Below, piece by piece: positions 1 through 7,422 of a stretch of DNA of 14,854 nt (position 1 is its first letter; every line of letters begins with the position of its first letter). Under the pieces are notes generated by a model. The model did no database searches. It was not told the DNA's origin and saw only the letters and a program-made list of their open reading frames with translations. Both the position numbers and the translations under genes were made by a program. The stretch is from JAXHUA01 sp034189695 (GTDB taxonomy: Bacteria; Chloroflexota; Dehalococcoidia; E44-bin15): positions 1-14,854 of the forward strand of contig JAXHUA010000016.1 of NCBI GenBank assembly GCA_034189695.1. Reading direction: 5' to 3'.

Positions 1-25
1 CTTGAGCTTCAGATAGAACGGCAAC

Positions 26-1258
26 ATGAAAGTGTCAAAGTGCAAAGGGATGATCGACCTGCTGCCTGGAGATATGGCAAGATTCCGCCATGTTGAGAGT
101 GTATTCCGTCAGGCCTGCATCAAGCGCGGTTACGGGGAAATACGCACGCCAACGCTTGAGTACCTCTACCTCTTCACTTCAAGCGGCACATTGACCCCGG
201 CCATGCTGAACAGGGTGTACTCTTTCCTTGATTGGGACGGATGGAGCGGCGAGAGGGTCGTTCTGAGGCCTGAAGGCACGATTCCGACAGCCCGGCTCTA
301 TCTGGAGAACCTTCAGATTGGAAGCCTGGCCAGGCTTTTCTACGTGGAGAACTCCCTTTCTTTCGAGGAGACAGGTACAAAACGCAGGGAGCGCTGGCAG
401 TGCAGCGCCGAACTGATTGGAAGCGACCAACCACTGGCCGATGCGGAACTCGTTCTTCTGGCTCTGGAAGTACTGGGTGACCTCGGCATCGGGCCCGTGA
501 CAGTCAGCCTTTCGCACGCCGGTCTGATCAAGACACTGCTGGAGGAGCTTGGGCTGGGGACAGTCGAGCAGACGGAGGTGTTCGACCGTGTGCTCGAGGG
601 GGACATAAGGGCACTGGGCGAAGTCAAAACGGATGACGCCGAGCTGGGCCAAGCCCTATCCCTGCTGCTTGACGTCAAAGGCAACTCGCCGGGGTTCCTT
701 CGCAATGTGAAGGCCGTCCTCGGCAAATCACCCTCCAGGTTCCGCCGCAGTCTCGACGATCTGGCGCAGATTGCCGAACTGCTCAGCGCCATGGACTGCG
801 CGTATGAGATTGACCTCGCCTCAGGGAGGGGCTTCGAGTACTACACGGGAGTGATGTTCCAATTCCACGCAGCCGAGCGGCTCGGCGGTGGCGGCAGATA
901 CAACGACCTGATACCGCTGGAAGGCGGCCCGTCCATACCAGCGTCCGGATTTGCGCTTTCCATGGACCGGCTGATGTGCCTGGTACAACTGGTGGAGCGA
1001 AGCCCGGAGCGAGTTCTGGTGAAGCCCGAAGCCCGTGACGTCGCCCAGTTGAAGACGTGTCTCCAAGCCGCGAGAGCCCTCCGGGAAGCGGGCTACATAG
1101 CCGAGCTCGATCTGTGCCAGCAGGGCCAGACGGACTACCGATGGCTCCTCTCAGTGTCGACGGAGGGCTCGTTCCGTCTGACCGATGCCGCCACCGGAAG
1201 AGAGAGAAAGACCGTGTCCCAGGAGCGAGTCCTGCGTATGCTGAGGGAAGCGAAGTGA
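26..1258 (+). CDS. hisZ: ATP phosphoribosyltransferase regulatory subunit HisZ (HisRS paralogue)
   Basis: HisZ is the catalytically inactive histidyl-tRNA synthetase paralogue that binds short-form HisG and makes it active and histidine-sensitive, at the first step of histidine synthesis. The 410-residue product has the class II synthetase layout: a motif 2 region around residues 78-132 (LRPEGT at 80-85), a HisA-like stretch GRGFEYYTG near 267-275, GGGRYNDL at 288-295 and a motif 3 stretch GFALSMDRL at 308-316. A C-terminal anticodon-binding-like domain follows from about residue 330. The motif 2 arginine of true HisRS (FRxE) is replaced by serine (S112 in LSFEE), which argues against a real tRNA synthetase. 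The gene overlaps hisG by 4 bases (GTGA). The ATG at 26 has only a weak ribosome site; the ATG at 50 would cut into the conserved N-terminal DLLP region. Upstream sequence (1-25) is too short to interpret. Confidence 0.9.
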   Translation: MKVSKCKGMIDLLPGDMARFRHVESVFRQACIKRGYGEIRTPTLEYLYLFTSSGTLTPAMLNRVYSFLDWDGWSGERVVLRPEGTIPTARLYLENLQIGSLARLFYVENSLSFEETGTKRRERWQCSAELIGSDQPLADAELVLLALEVLGDLGIGPVTVSLSHAGLIKTLLEELGLGTVEQTEVFDRVLEGDIRALGEVKTDDAELGQALSLLLDVKGNSPGFLRNVKAVLGKSPSRFRRSLDDLAQIAELLSAMDCAYEIDLASGRGFEYYTGVMFQFHAAERLGGGGRYNDLIPLEGGPSIPASGFALSMDRLMCLVQLVERSPERVLVKPEARDVAQLKTCLQAARALREAGYIAELDLCQQGQTDYRWLLSVSTEGSFRLTDAATGRERKTVSQERVLRMLREAK

Positions 1259-2655
1259 AGCTGGCACTGCCAAAGGGGCGACTGCTGAAGAAGACCGCCG
1301 AGTTGCTTCAGAGCGCCGGCTTCGGCCTGGAGGAATACGATGACCGCTCCCGCTCTTACCGTCCTCGTTCGACCAGGTTCTCCAGCTTGTTCTGCAAGGT
1401 GTTTCAAGAGAAGGACATCCCCATCCAGGTGACGATCGGCAACTACGATCTGGGCATATGCGGGCTCGACTGGGTGGAGGAACTCCAAGCCAAGTACCCG
1501 AGTGATGACCTGGTGACCGTGGGGGACCTGGGTTACGGCGCCAGCGACCTGTATGTCTCGGCCAGCAAGCGCACCGGGGTGCTCTCTCTGGCGGAGGTCA
1601 GCGGTCGGTTTGAACGCTTGCGAATAGTGAGCGAGTATCCCAATATCGCCGAACGGTTCGCCCTCAAGCACCGATTGAGGAGGTTCAGCATCCTGCCCGT
1701 TTGGGGGGCCACTGAGGCATACCCTCCAGAGAGCGCGGAACTCGCCATCGTAGCCGGCAGCTCAGTTGCCAGCCTGGCAGACTACGACCTCGTTCCCCTG
1801 GCAAGGGTACTGTCTTCGTCCGCTGTCCTTGTCGCGAATCGAAGCAGTCTTGCCAAGGGAGACATCAGCCGTCTCCTTGGCCGGCTCAAGCTGTCGGAGG
1901 TCCGCGGCAGCGGAGAGCAGTTGCTTCCCGAGGCAAGAGGGACACGAGTCACACCAGAGGCTGGTGACGGCACGACGACTCGGCTTGCGTTGCCCGACGG
2001 GCACCAGCAGCGACACGCAGTACAGTTCCTGCAAAGGGCGGGCATTGCTGTCAACGATTACTCCCCGCCACTGAGAACACGGCGCCCACACATCGGTATC
2101 GACAATGTCACTGCGAAGGTTATCAGACCGCAGGACATGCCATTGCAGGTGGCAAACGAGAACTTCGACCTGGCCTTGACCGGCGAGGACTGGCTGAGAG
2201 ACCATCTGTCTCGTTTCCCTTCCAGCCCGGTTCGCAGGATAGCGGACCTGCGCTTCGGCAAGGTGAAGATTGTGGCCGTCGTGAGCGAGAGCCTGCCCGT
2301 TGAGGATGTGGAGCAATTGAGAAAGCAGATGGGCGGCATCCTGCCGGTGGTGAGAGTGGCCTCAGAGTACGTGAACATAGCCGACAAGTACGCCAGAGAC
2401 AATCATCTGGGGCACTACAAAGTGATTCCCACTTGGGGAGCCAGTGAGGCGTTCCTCCCGGAAGACGCCGACCTGCTTATCGAGAATACCGAGACAGGGC
2501 GAACACTGAAGAAGCACAAGCTCAGAGTCATCGATACGCTTTTCGAGTCGACGGCGTGTCTTATCAGCAACACCGGCGTGCTGTCCGATCGTTCTAGGAG
2601 GAGGCGAATGCAGCACATCATCCAGCTCTTTGAGCAGACAGCCAGGCAGGGTTGA
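1255..2655 (+). CDS. hisG: Tandem (double-domain) ATP phosphoribosyltransferase HisG
   Basis: HisG condenses ATP and PRPP, the committed step of histidine synthesis. The product is 466 residues, about twice a short-form HisG, and contains two HisG copies: residues about 1-215 and 243-466, joined by a charged linker. Both copies carry the SEYxNIA block (126-132 and about 370-376), the WGAxEA block (about 150-155 and 394-399) and the NYDLGICGLDW / NFDLALTGEDW block. The N-terminal copy keeps LALPKGRL at residues 3-10, but its phosphate-binding loop has degenerated to AIVAGSSVAS. The C-terminal copy keeps a good loop, ENTETGRTL (about 410-418), but begins LALPDG, without the KGR. There is no long-form regulatory domain, as expected beside hisZ. 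The GTG at 1255 overlaps the hisZ stop and starts directly at the HisG N-terminus. The open frame continues upstream to 1057, but that part lies inside hisZ. Confidence 0.9.
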   Translation: MKLALPKGRLLKKTAELLQSAGFGLEEYDDRSRSYRPRSTRFSSLFCKVFQEKDIPIQVTIGNYDLGICGLDWVEELQAKYPSDDLVTVGDLGYGASDLYVSASKRTGVLSLAEVSGRFERLRIVSEYPNIAERFALKHRLRRFSILPVWGATEAYPPESAELAIVAGSSVASLADYDLVPLARVLSSSAVLVANRSSLAKGDISRLLGRLKLSEVRGSGEQLLPEARGTRVTPEAGDGTTTRLALPDGHQQRHAVQFLQRAGIAVNDYSPPLRTRRPHIGIDNVTAKVIRPQDMPLQVANENFDLALTGEDWLRDHLSRFPSSPVRRIADLRFGKVKIVAVVSESLPVEDVEQLRKQMGGILPVVRVASEYVNIADKYARDNHLGHYKVIPTWGASEAFLPEDADLLIENTETGRTLKKHKLRVIDTLFESTACLISNTGVLSDRSRRRRMQHIIQLFEQTARQG

Positions 2656-2683
2656 TACTCCGGGATGTGCTGAGGTCAGAGAA

Positions 2684-3445
2684 ATGCCACCATTATGTCT
2701 CCACGTGAGCATCGCCAGGGAAGCGGCACAGTTGCTTGGCAGTCCCACGCTGGACCAGAACTTCGGCGGCTACGCCTTTGGTGCCACCCTGCCCGACATC
2801 CATATCATTGCCAAGCTCAGCAGGACGGAGACGCACTTCTTCGACCTTGAATGTGAAGAGAGTGCCAGCGGCACTCAGGCCATCTTCGAGTCTCACCCCT
2901 GTCTCGCTCGTGCAAAGGAACTGGACGGCACAACCAGGGCCCTGGTCGCCGGGTATCTCTCCCACCTTATCACCGACGAGATATGGATCCTGGACATCTA
3001 CCGGCCATTCTTCGGCAGGTCGTCTCCACTGGGAGAGAATGCCATGGCGCAGATGTACGACAAGCTCGTGCAATATGAACTCGACCGCCGTGAGCGCGAG
3101 GCCCGGGCGGAGATGGAGTCCATCCGAGAGAGCATTCTGGCATGCCAATTGGGAGAGGACATCGCACTCATCGGCAGGGGTGCCCTGCTGCGCTGGCAGG
3201 ACTTCGTCAGTTCCGCCGTGCTACGGGAGCCCAATCTGAACCTTTTCCCATACTTCGCCCGCATGTTCCTTCTGCCGCGAATGGAACTGGACCCGGACGA
3301 ACTCGAGAATTTCCTCGAGTCGATAGACGCCAACCTGGAATGGGTCATCCAATACATCACACCCGCCAGACTGGTCGCCTTCCGTCGGGAGGCGGTAAGC
3401 CGGTCCGTGGCGCTGGCCAGGGAGTACCTGCATGAGGGTGGTTAG
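2684..3445 (+). CDS. Zinc-dependent phospholipase C-like hydrolase, embedded in his operon
   Basis: The 253-residue protein resembles the zinc-dependent phospholipase C / S1-P1 nuclease-like family. The metal-ligand pattern is visible: H7 near the N-terminus, PD at 37-38, H51 in TETHFFD, and an HxxxD pair, H94 and D98, in GYLSHLITDEIW. In characterised relatives such His/Asp residues bind a trinuclear zinc centre that hydrolyses phosphate esters. The C-terminal half is mostly charged helix without recognisable motifs. No signal peptide or membrane segment is seen, so it should be cytosolic. The ATG at 2684 is preceded by GAGGT with a 7-base spacer; the in-frame ATG at 2630 lies inside hisG and is rejected. 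The gene begins 28 bases after hisG and its end overlaps hisD by 14 bases, so it is co-transcribed with the his genes. The substrate is unknown; a histidinol-phosphatase role is speculation. It could also be an unrelated hitchhiker. Confidence 0.7.
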   Translation: MPPLCLHVSIAREAAQLLGSPTLDQNFGGYAFGATLPDIHIIAKLSRTETHFFDLECEESASGTQAIFESHPCLARAKELDGTTRALVAGYLSHLITDEIWILDIYRPFFGRSSPLGENAMAQMYDKLVQYELDRREREARAEMESIRESILACQLGEDIALIGRGALLRWQDFVSSAVLREPNLNLFPYFARMFLLPRMELDPDELENFLESIDANLEWVIQYITPARLVAFRREAVSRSVALAREYLHEGG

Positions 3446-4772
3446 AAGCATAGAGGAGGCGAAGGGCATACTGCAACGCTCCCCCTTCGGAACAGGCGAG
3501 ATCCCGGCCAGTATGAGGGAGAGGATTCGAGACGTCTTCGGCGAGGAACTCACACCGGAAGAGGCAGTGGGAAGAATCATTGCCGACGTTCGACAACAGG
3601 GCGATGCCGCCCTCCTGGACTACACTCGCAGGATCGACGGCGTCGCGCTCGACTCCCTTTGCGTGAGCAGCGCGGAGATCGAAGAGGCCTGTCACGGAGT
3701 CGACGACGGGCTTCTTGCCGCGCTCCGCCTCGCGGCAGAGCAGATACGCTCCTTCCACCAGGCCCAGATGCGCCACTGCTACACAGAATTCAGCGAGGCA
3801 GGGTTGGGGCAGACGGTGCGGCCACTGGACAGGGTGGGGGTCTACGTCCCGGGTGGAACCGCTTGCTACCCGTCAACGGTGCTGATGACCGCCATCCCCG
3901 CAAGGGTCGCCGGGGTACGCGAGATTGCCCTGGCGACACCACCCAGGCAGGGCGGCGAGATACCGCCAGCAACGCTGGCTGCGGCGCACATCGCCGGAGT
4001 GGATGCGGTGTTCCGCGTAGGAGGCGCCCAGGCAATAGCCGCGCTCGCCCTGGGCACGGAGTCTGTCGCCAGAGTCGACAAGGTCTGCGGGCCGGGCGGC
4101 CTGTTCATAGTGCTGGCAAAGAAGATGCTGTTCGGTATCGTTGGCATAGACGGGCTCGAGGGGCCTACTGAGACAATCGTTCTCGCGGATGAGACGGCCG
4201 ACCCCTCTCTGGTAGCGGCCGACCTGCTGGCACAGGCTGAGCACGACCCTCTCGCCTCAGCGCTGCTGATAACCACGTCAGCGGAACTGGCGGGGGAGAC
4301 CAGCCGCGAGGTGGAACGGCAGCTTGGCAGCCTCGAAAGGGCTGACATCGCCCGCGAGTCACTGGACAGGAACGGCTGCATCATTGTGGTTGAAGGCATG
4401 GAGCAGGCCATCGAACTGGCGAACCTGTACGCGCCGGAGCACCTCTCTCTCATGGTGCGCGATCCTTCGTACTGCGTCCCCAGGATACGGCATGCCGGCG
4501 GGGTATTCATCGGCGAAAGCTCGCCCGAGACCCTTGGCGACTACGTTGCCGGGCCGAGTCACGTCATGCCAACGGGAGGGACAGCGCGTTTTCGCGCTCC
4601 CCTCTGCGTCGCTGATTTCCTGAGGATTATGAGCGTCGTTTCACTGGATGACGCCGCTCTCAGACGGCTCGGCAAGGCGGCGGCAACGATCGCACGCGCC
4701 GAGGGCTTCACCGCCCATGCGCGAGCCGTGGAGATGCGCCTCGCCAAAGGGGGTCACGATGGTTCCTCCTGA
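3432..4772 (+). CDS. hisD: Histidinol dehydrogenase HisD
   Basis: HisD is the zinc enzyme that oxidises L-histidinol to L-histidine in two NAD-dependent steps, the end of the pathway. At 446 residues it has the usual length for the family. Zinc ligands by family comparison are Q268 and H271 in LLAQAEHDP, D370 in LGDYVAGPSH, and H429 in GFTAHA. The catalytic Glu-His pair is E336-H337 in YAPEHLSL. The block KVCGPGG at 217-223 and the glycine-rich GPSHVMPTGGTARF region are also present, so the enzyme looks fully functional. The ATG at 3432 lies within the end of the upstream hydrolase gene (14-base overlap) with GGGAG about 8 bases before it. The hisC start overlaps its last 14 bases, which points to translational coupling through the operon. 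Confidence 0.96.
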   Translation: MRVVRSIEEAKGILQRSPFGTGEIPASMRERIRDVFGEELTPEEAVGRIIADVRQQGDAALLDYTRRIDGVALDSLCVSSAEIEEACHGVDDGLLAALRLAAEQIRSFHQAQMRHCYTEFSEAGLGQTVRPLDRVGVYVPGGTACYPSTVLMTAIPARVAGVREIALATPPRQGGEIPPATLAAAHIAGVDAVFRVGGAQAIAALALGTESVARVDKVCGPGGLFIVLAKKMLFGIVGIDGLEGPTETIVLADETADPSLVAADLLAQAEHDPLASALLITTSAELAGETSREVERQLGSLERADIARESLDRNGCIIVVEGMEQAIELANLYAPEHLSLMVRDPSYCVPRIRHAGGVFIGESSPETLGDYVAGPSHVMPTGGTARFRAPLCVADFLRIMSVVSLDDAALRRLGKAAATIARAEGFTAHARAVEMRLAKGGHDGSS

Positions 4773-5871
4773 AGAGGGCGTGCAGAGGATGATCCGGGCT
4801 GATTTGCTACGTCTTACCGCGTATCAGCCCATAGAGCCCCCCGACGTCCTGGGCGAGAAGACCGGCATTCCCGTCGAAGGGGTAATCAAGCTCGACGGCA
4901 ACGAGAACCCCTATGGATGCTCTCCCAGGGTGAGCGAAGCCCTGGCGGCATATCGGTCATACAATATCTACCCGGACCCGGAGCAGCGAGAGGTGCGCCA
5001 GGCATTGCAGGAGTACGTCGGGCTGGGCGCTGAACATATCCTGGCTGGAGCGGGCAGCGATGAGGTCATTGACCTGGTGCTCCGTCTGTTCGTCAGCCCG
5101 GGCGACAGGGTGGTCAACTGCGTTCCCACCTTCGGCATGTACTCCTTCTGCACCGAGGTCTGCGGTGGTGAAGTGGTCGAAGTACCCCGGGACGCGGCCT
5201 TCGCTGTCGATATCGCGAGGGTCAGGGAGTCCCTCGACGCCGGAACCAAGGTAGTGTTTGTCGCCTCGCCGAACAACCCGACAGGCAATATCACGCCTGA
5301 GCCGGATATCCTCGAACTGGTTGAGACGGGCGTCGTCGTGGTGGTCGACGAGGCGTACCACGAGTTCAGCGACGTCACCGTGGCCCATCTGGTCCCGCAG
5401 CACGACAACCTGATAGTGCTGCGTACCTTCAGCAAGTGGGCCGGGCTTGCCGGCCTCCGGGTTGGCTACGGCATTCTCCCGTCCTCGCTGGTCCCGTACC
5501 TTCTGAAGATCAAGCAGCCGTACAACGTGAACGTGGCGGCTCAGATCGCGGTCAGGGAGTCCTTGGCCGATATCGACCGCCTTCGTGCCACGGTGAAGGC
5601 GATTGTCGAGGAGCGCGGGCGGCTGTTCGACCGGCTGTCGGATCTGGCTTTCCTCCGGCCGTGGCCCTCCGAGGCCAACTTCATCTACTGCGAGGTGACG
5701 GCGGGAGATGCACGGACCATTCACAGCGAGCTTCAGAAGAGAGGTATATTCATCCGCTACTTTGACACGCCTCTCCTGCGCAACTCGATTCGCATAAGCG
5801 TGGGCAAGCCGGAGCATACCGATGCCGTCATCGCAGCGCTGAGTGAGATAGGAGGACAAGGAAGTGGCTAG
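4759..5871 (+). CDS. hisC: Histidinol-phosphate aminotransferase HisC
   Basis: HisC is the PLP-dependent aminotransferase that converts imidazole-acetol phosphate to histidinol phosphate using glutamate. The 370-residue protein shows class I/II aminotransferase landmarks: DGNENPYG at 46-53, SPNNPTG at 170-176, D197 and Y200 for cofactor binding, the Schiff-base lysine K226 in RTFSKWAGLAGLRVGYG, and a C-terminal carboxylate-binding arginine in RISVG. The ATG at 4759 has a purine-rich AAAGGGGG about 5 bases upstream and overlaps hisD by 14 bases. The frame stays open further upstream, but inside hisD. The ATG at 4789 is a weaker alternative with poorer spacing. Its end overlaps hisB by 8 bases. 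Confidence 0.95.
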   Translation: MVPPEEGVQRMIRADLLRLTAYQPIEPPDVLGEKTGIPVEGVIKLDGNENPYGCSPRVSEALAAYRSYNIYPDPEQREVRQALQEYVGLGAEHILAGAGSDEVIDLVLRLFVSPGDRVVNCVPTFGMYSFCTEVCGGEVVEVPRDAAFAVDIARVRESLDAGTKVVFVASPNNPTGNITPEPDILELVETGVVVVVDEAYHEFSDVTVAHLVPQHDNLIVLRTFSKWAGLAGLRVGYGILPSSLVPYLLKIKQPYNVNVAAQIAVRESLADIDRLRATVKAIVEERGRLFDRLSDLAFLRPWPSEANFIYCEVTAGDARTIHSELQKRGIFIRYFDTPLLRNSIRISVGKPEHTDAVIAALSEIGGQGSG

Positions 5872-6451
5872 AAGAGCGGCTACCGTCACCCGTGAGACCG
5901 CCGAGACGAAGATAGACATCGATCTGTCCCTCGACGGCAGCGGCAGGCACACCATCAAGACGGGATCGAAGATGCTCGACCATCTGTTGAGCCAGCTCGC
6001 CGCTCACGGCCTATTTGACATAACTATCAAAGCCTCGGGCTGGGACCAGCACCACATAGCGGAGGACGTCGCCATCTGCCTGGGAAAGGCCTTCGTCGAG
6101 GCCCTGGGGGACAAGAAGGGCATCACCCGCATGGGGCACGCCGTGGTGCCGATGGACGAGGCGCTGGCGATGGTGGCGGTTGACATCGGGGGCAGGGGAT
6201 ACGCTGTAATCGAGGCCCCGTTCAAGAGAAAGAAGATCGCCGACCTGGAGAGCGACCTGGTGCGCCACTTCCTGGAGAGCCTCGCTATCGAAGCGAAGAT
6301 GAACCTGCACGCCCGCGTCATGTCCGGCATCAACGAGCACCACAAGGCCGAGGCCATGTTCAAAGCGCTGGGCCGCGCCCTGGACACCGCCACGCGACTC
6401 GACGAGCGCGTCGGCAGGAAGGCCCCCAGCACCAAGGGGGTCATCGAGTAG
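5864..6451 (+). CDS. hisB: Imidazoleglycerol-phosphate dehydratase HisB (single domain)
   Basis: HisB dehydrates imidazoleglycerol phosphate to imidazole-acetol phosphate. The 195-residue protein is the monofunctional dehydratase; the N-terminal histidinol-phosphatase domain of the enterobacterial fusion is absent. Two histidine-rich manganese-binding motifs are visible, HHIAED at 63-68 and HHKAE at 159-163, together with MLDH at 37-40 and PSTKG at 188-192. The GTG start at 5864 has AGGAGG 8 bases upstream and overlaps the hisC end. It is the last gene of the operon: 12 bases after its stop a strong hairpin begins. Because the phosphatase domain is missing, histidinol phosphate must be hydrolysed by another protein. 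Confidence 0.95.
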   Translation: MARRAATVTRETAETKIDIDLSLDGSGRHTIKTGSKMLDHLLSQLAAHGLFDITIKASGWDQHHIAEDVAICLGKAFVEALGDKKGITRMGHAVVPMDEALAMVAVDIGGRGYAVIEAPFKRKKIADLESDLVRHFLESLAIEAKMNLHARVMSGINEHHKAEAMFKALGRALDTATRLDERVGRKAPSTKGVIE

Positions 6452-6462
6452 ACGAAGCAGAA

Positions 6463-6495
6463 AGCGGGGCGTGGTATTGACGCCAACGCCCCGCT
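6463..6495. terminator. Bidirectional hairpin terminator between hisB and the peroxiredoxin gene
   Basis: AGCGGGGCGT (6463-6472) and ACGCCCCGCT (6486-6495) form a perfect 10-bp GC-rich stem around a 13-base loop, between the converging ends of hisB and the peroxiredoxin gene. Read on the minus strand it is followed by TTTCTGCTTC, a moderate T-rich tail, so it fits best as the peroxiredoxin terminator. On the plus strand the tail is not T-rich, but the stem can still stop his operon transcripts. Confidence 0.75.
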
Positions 6496-6514
6496 CGACT
6501 GCTATCGCGTTCTC

Positions 6515-7216
6515 TCAGGGTTTCCACACCTCCCACACCTTGCCCACCAGCGCCGGACCGGGCTTGAGCGTGACCTGCCCCGGTTCCCACCCTGATGGCG
6601 TCACTTCACCCGTAGCAGCCACATGCTGAAAGGCTTTGATCTGTCGGAGCAGCTCAGCCGGGTTCCGTCCGACCTCAGGCGTGAGCACCTCCATCGCCCG
6701 GATGACGAAATCCGGGTCAATGATGAAGCGGCCCCTTATATCCACCCCGGCAGACTCGTCGTACACCCCGTAGATGGTGCCAATCTTGCCACCGGCATCC
6801 GAGAGCATGGGGAACGGCACACCGCCGCTCACCATCTTCGACAGCTCCTGTTCCTGCCATATCTTGTGGACGAAGCGGCTGTCGGTGCTCAATGACAGCA
6901 CTTCGCCCCCCAGTTCCTTGAACTGCGGATACATGGCGGCGACCGCCGCCAGCTCCGTCGGTCAGACAAAGGTGAAGTCCCCGGGATAGAAACAGATGAC
7001 TATCCACTTCCCTTTGTAGTCGGAGAGCTTGACAGGCCTGAAGCCCACGTCGGCGATGAAGGCATTGGCCTCGAAATCGATCGCTTCGCCTCCCACACGT
7101 GCTACCATTTTCCTGACCTCCTCTACAGATGCAGTCCCCTCCGCTGGAGCCGACTCGGCTGAAGGCAGTAGCGGCCCCTTGGCCGGTGTCACACAGCCAT
7201 CCTTGAGTTCTGGCAT
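6515..7216 (-). CDS. Selenocysteine-containing peroxiredoxin (AhpC/Prx type), Sec at in-frame TGA 6964-6962
   Basis: Peroxiredoxins reduce hydrogen peroxide and alkyl hydroperoxides through a peroxidatic Cys in the motif PxxxTxxC. Here the motif reads P78, T82 and then an in-frame TGA at codon 85, followed immediately by the family sequence PTEL. The TGA sits exactly where the catalytic cysteine belongs, and the same frame stays open on both sides. Read through, the protein has 233 residues. The expected active-site arginine is in IRGRFIIDP. A hairpin with a GGUC loop starts 11 bases after the TGA (see separate entry). The position of the resolving cysteine in 2-Cys relatives (GEVCP) is threonine here (GEVTP), so it looks like a 1-Sec enzyme needing an external reductant. 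Residues 1-40 are an extra N-terminal segment. The ATG at 7216 has AAGGAGG with a 5-base spacer; the GTG at 7222 overlaps that site and is rejected. A nonsense mutation is the alternative, made unlikely by the hairpin and the intact remainder. Confidence 0.85.
6926..6964 (-). promoter_or_regulatory. Bacterial SECIS-like element downstream of the Sec UGA
   Basis: In the mRNA the UGA (6964-6962) is followed by 11 bases and then GGCGGC-GGUC-GCCGCC (6950-6935), a perfect 6-bp GC stem extended by a U-A pair (6951/6934), with a four-base GGUC loop. A lower stem CGGA (6957-6954) with UCCG (6929-6926) can form across a small internal loop. The loop G and U lie 19 and 20 bases after the UGA. In the E. 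coli fdhF element the GGUC loop places GU at a nearly identical distance. This is the arrangement recognised by SelB for selenocysteine insertion. The hairpin lies in coding sequence, as bacterial SECIS elements do. Confidence 0.8.
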
Positions 7217-7272
7217 GCTCACCTCCTTCGGTCAACCGCGATCTTCACTCCCCCGACTCGATGCGCGCCGCA

Positions 7273-7301
7273 AGGCTACCTGAACGCTTTCGAGAAGTCA
7301 A
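7273..7301 (-). promoter_or_regulatory. Possible sigma-70-type promoter for the peroxiredoxin gene
   Basis: On the minus strand TTGACT (7301-7296) is separated by 17 bases from TAGCCT (7278-7273). The -35 box matches the consensus in five of six bases; the -10 box is weak. Start of transcription would fall about 50 bases before the ATG at 7216. The surrounding gap 7217-7422 holds no gene that I can support. Confidence 0.35.
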
Positions 7302-7392
7302 GACACAGGCCGGGACCGGCTCAGTCACGATGGGTATGGCACACGATGTTCCCACCTGCCGCAGAGTGCCCGCCTGGTGGCATGTATGACGG

Positions 7393-7408
7393 GAGTGGCG
7401 AGCCACTC
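7393..7408 (-). terminator. Hairpin just after the cupin gene, possible weak terminator
   Basis: GAGTGG and CCACTC form a 6-bp stem with a four-base loop, 14 bases downstream of the cupin stop on the minus strand. No T-run follows, so it may be a factor-dependent stop, a transcript-end protector or nothing. It would separate the purine cluster from the peroxiredoxin gene. Confidence 0.35.
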
Positions 7409-7422
7409 ACCGGGGAAAGGGC

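Noticed and set aside
1057..1254. N-terminal extension of the HisG frame
   Set aside because: It lies inside hisZ in another frame and its translation is low-complexity; the HisG fold starts exactly at the GTG at 1255.
26..1258. True histidyl-tRNA synthetase instead of HisZ
   Set aside because: The ATP-binding motif 2 arginine is replaced by Ser and the surrounding loop is diverged; the gene is coupled to a short-form type hisG.
4957..5958. Long open frame of 333 codons on the minus strand
   Set aside because: It lies wholly antisense to hisC and the start of hisB, which are supported by family motifs; its translation has no recognisable domain. It is a GC-driven shadow.
6515..6934. Stand-alone short CDS beginning at the ATG at 6934
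   Set aside because: It lacks the first half of the peroxiredoxin fold and has no ribosome site. The in-frame upstream part with the TGA at the catalytic position is a better explanation.
7217..7422. Possible small gene or RNA in the gap between peroxiredoxin and cupin genes
   Set aside because: Apart from a promoter candidate and one hairpin I see no start with a ribosome site, no tRNA-like fold and no repeated structure.
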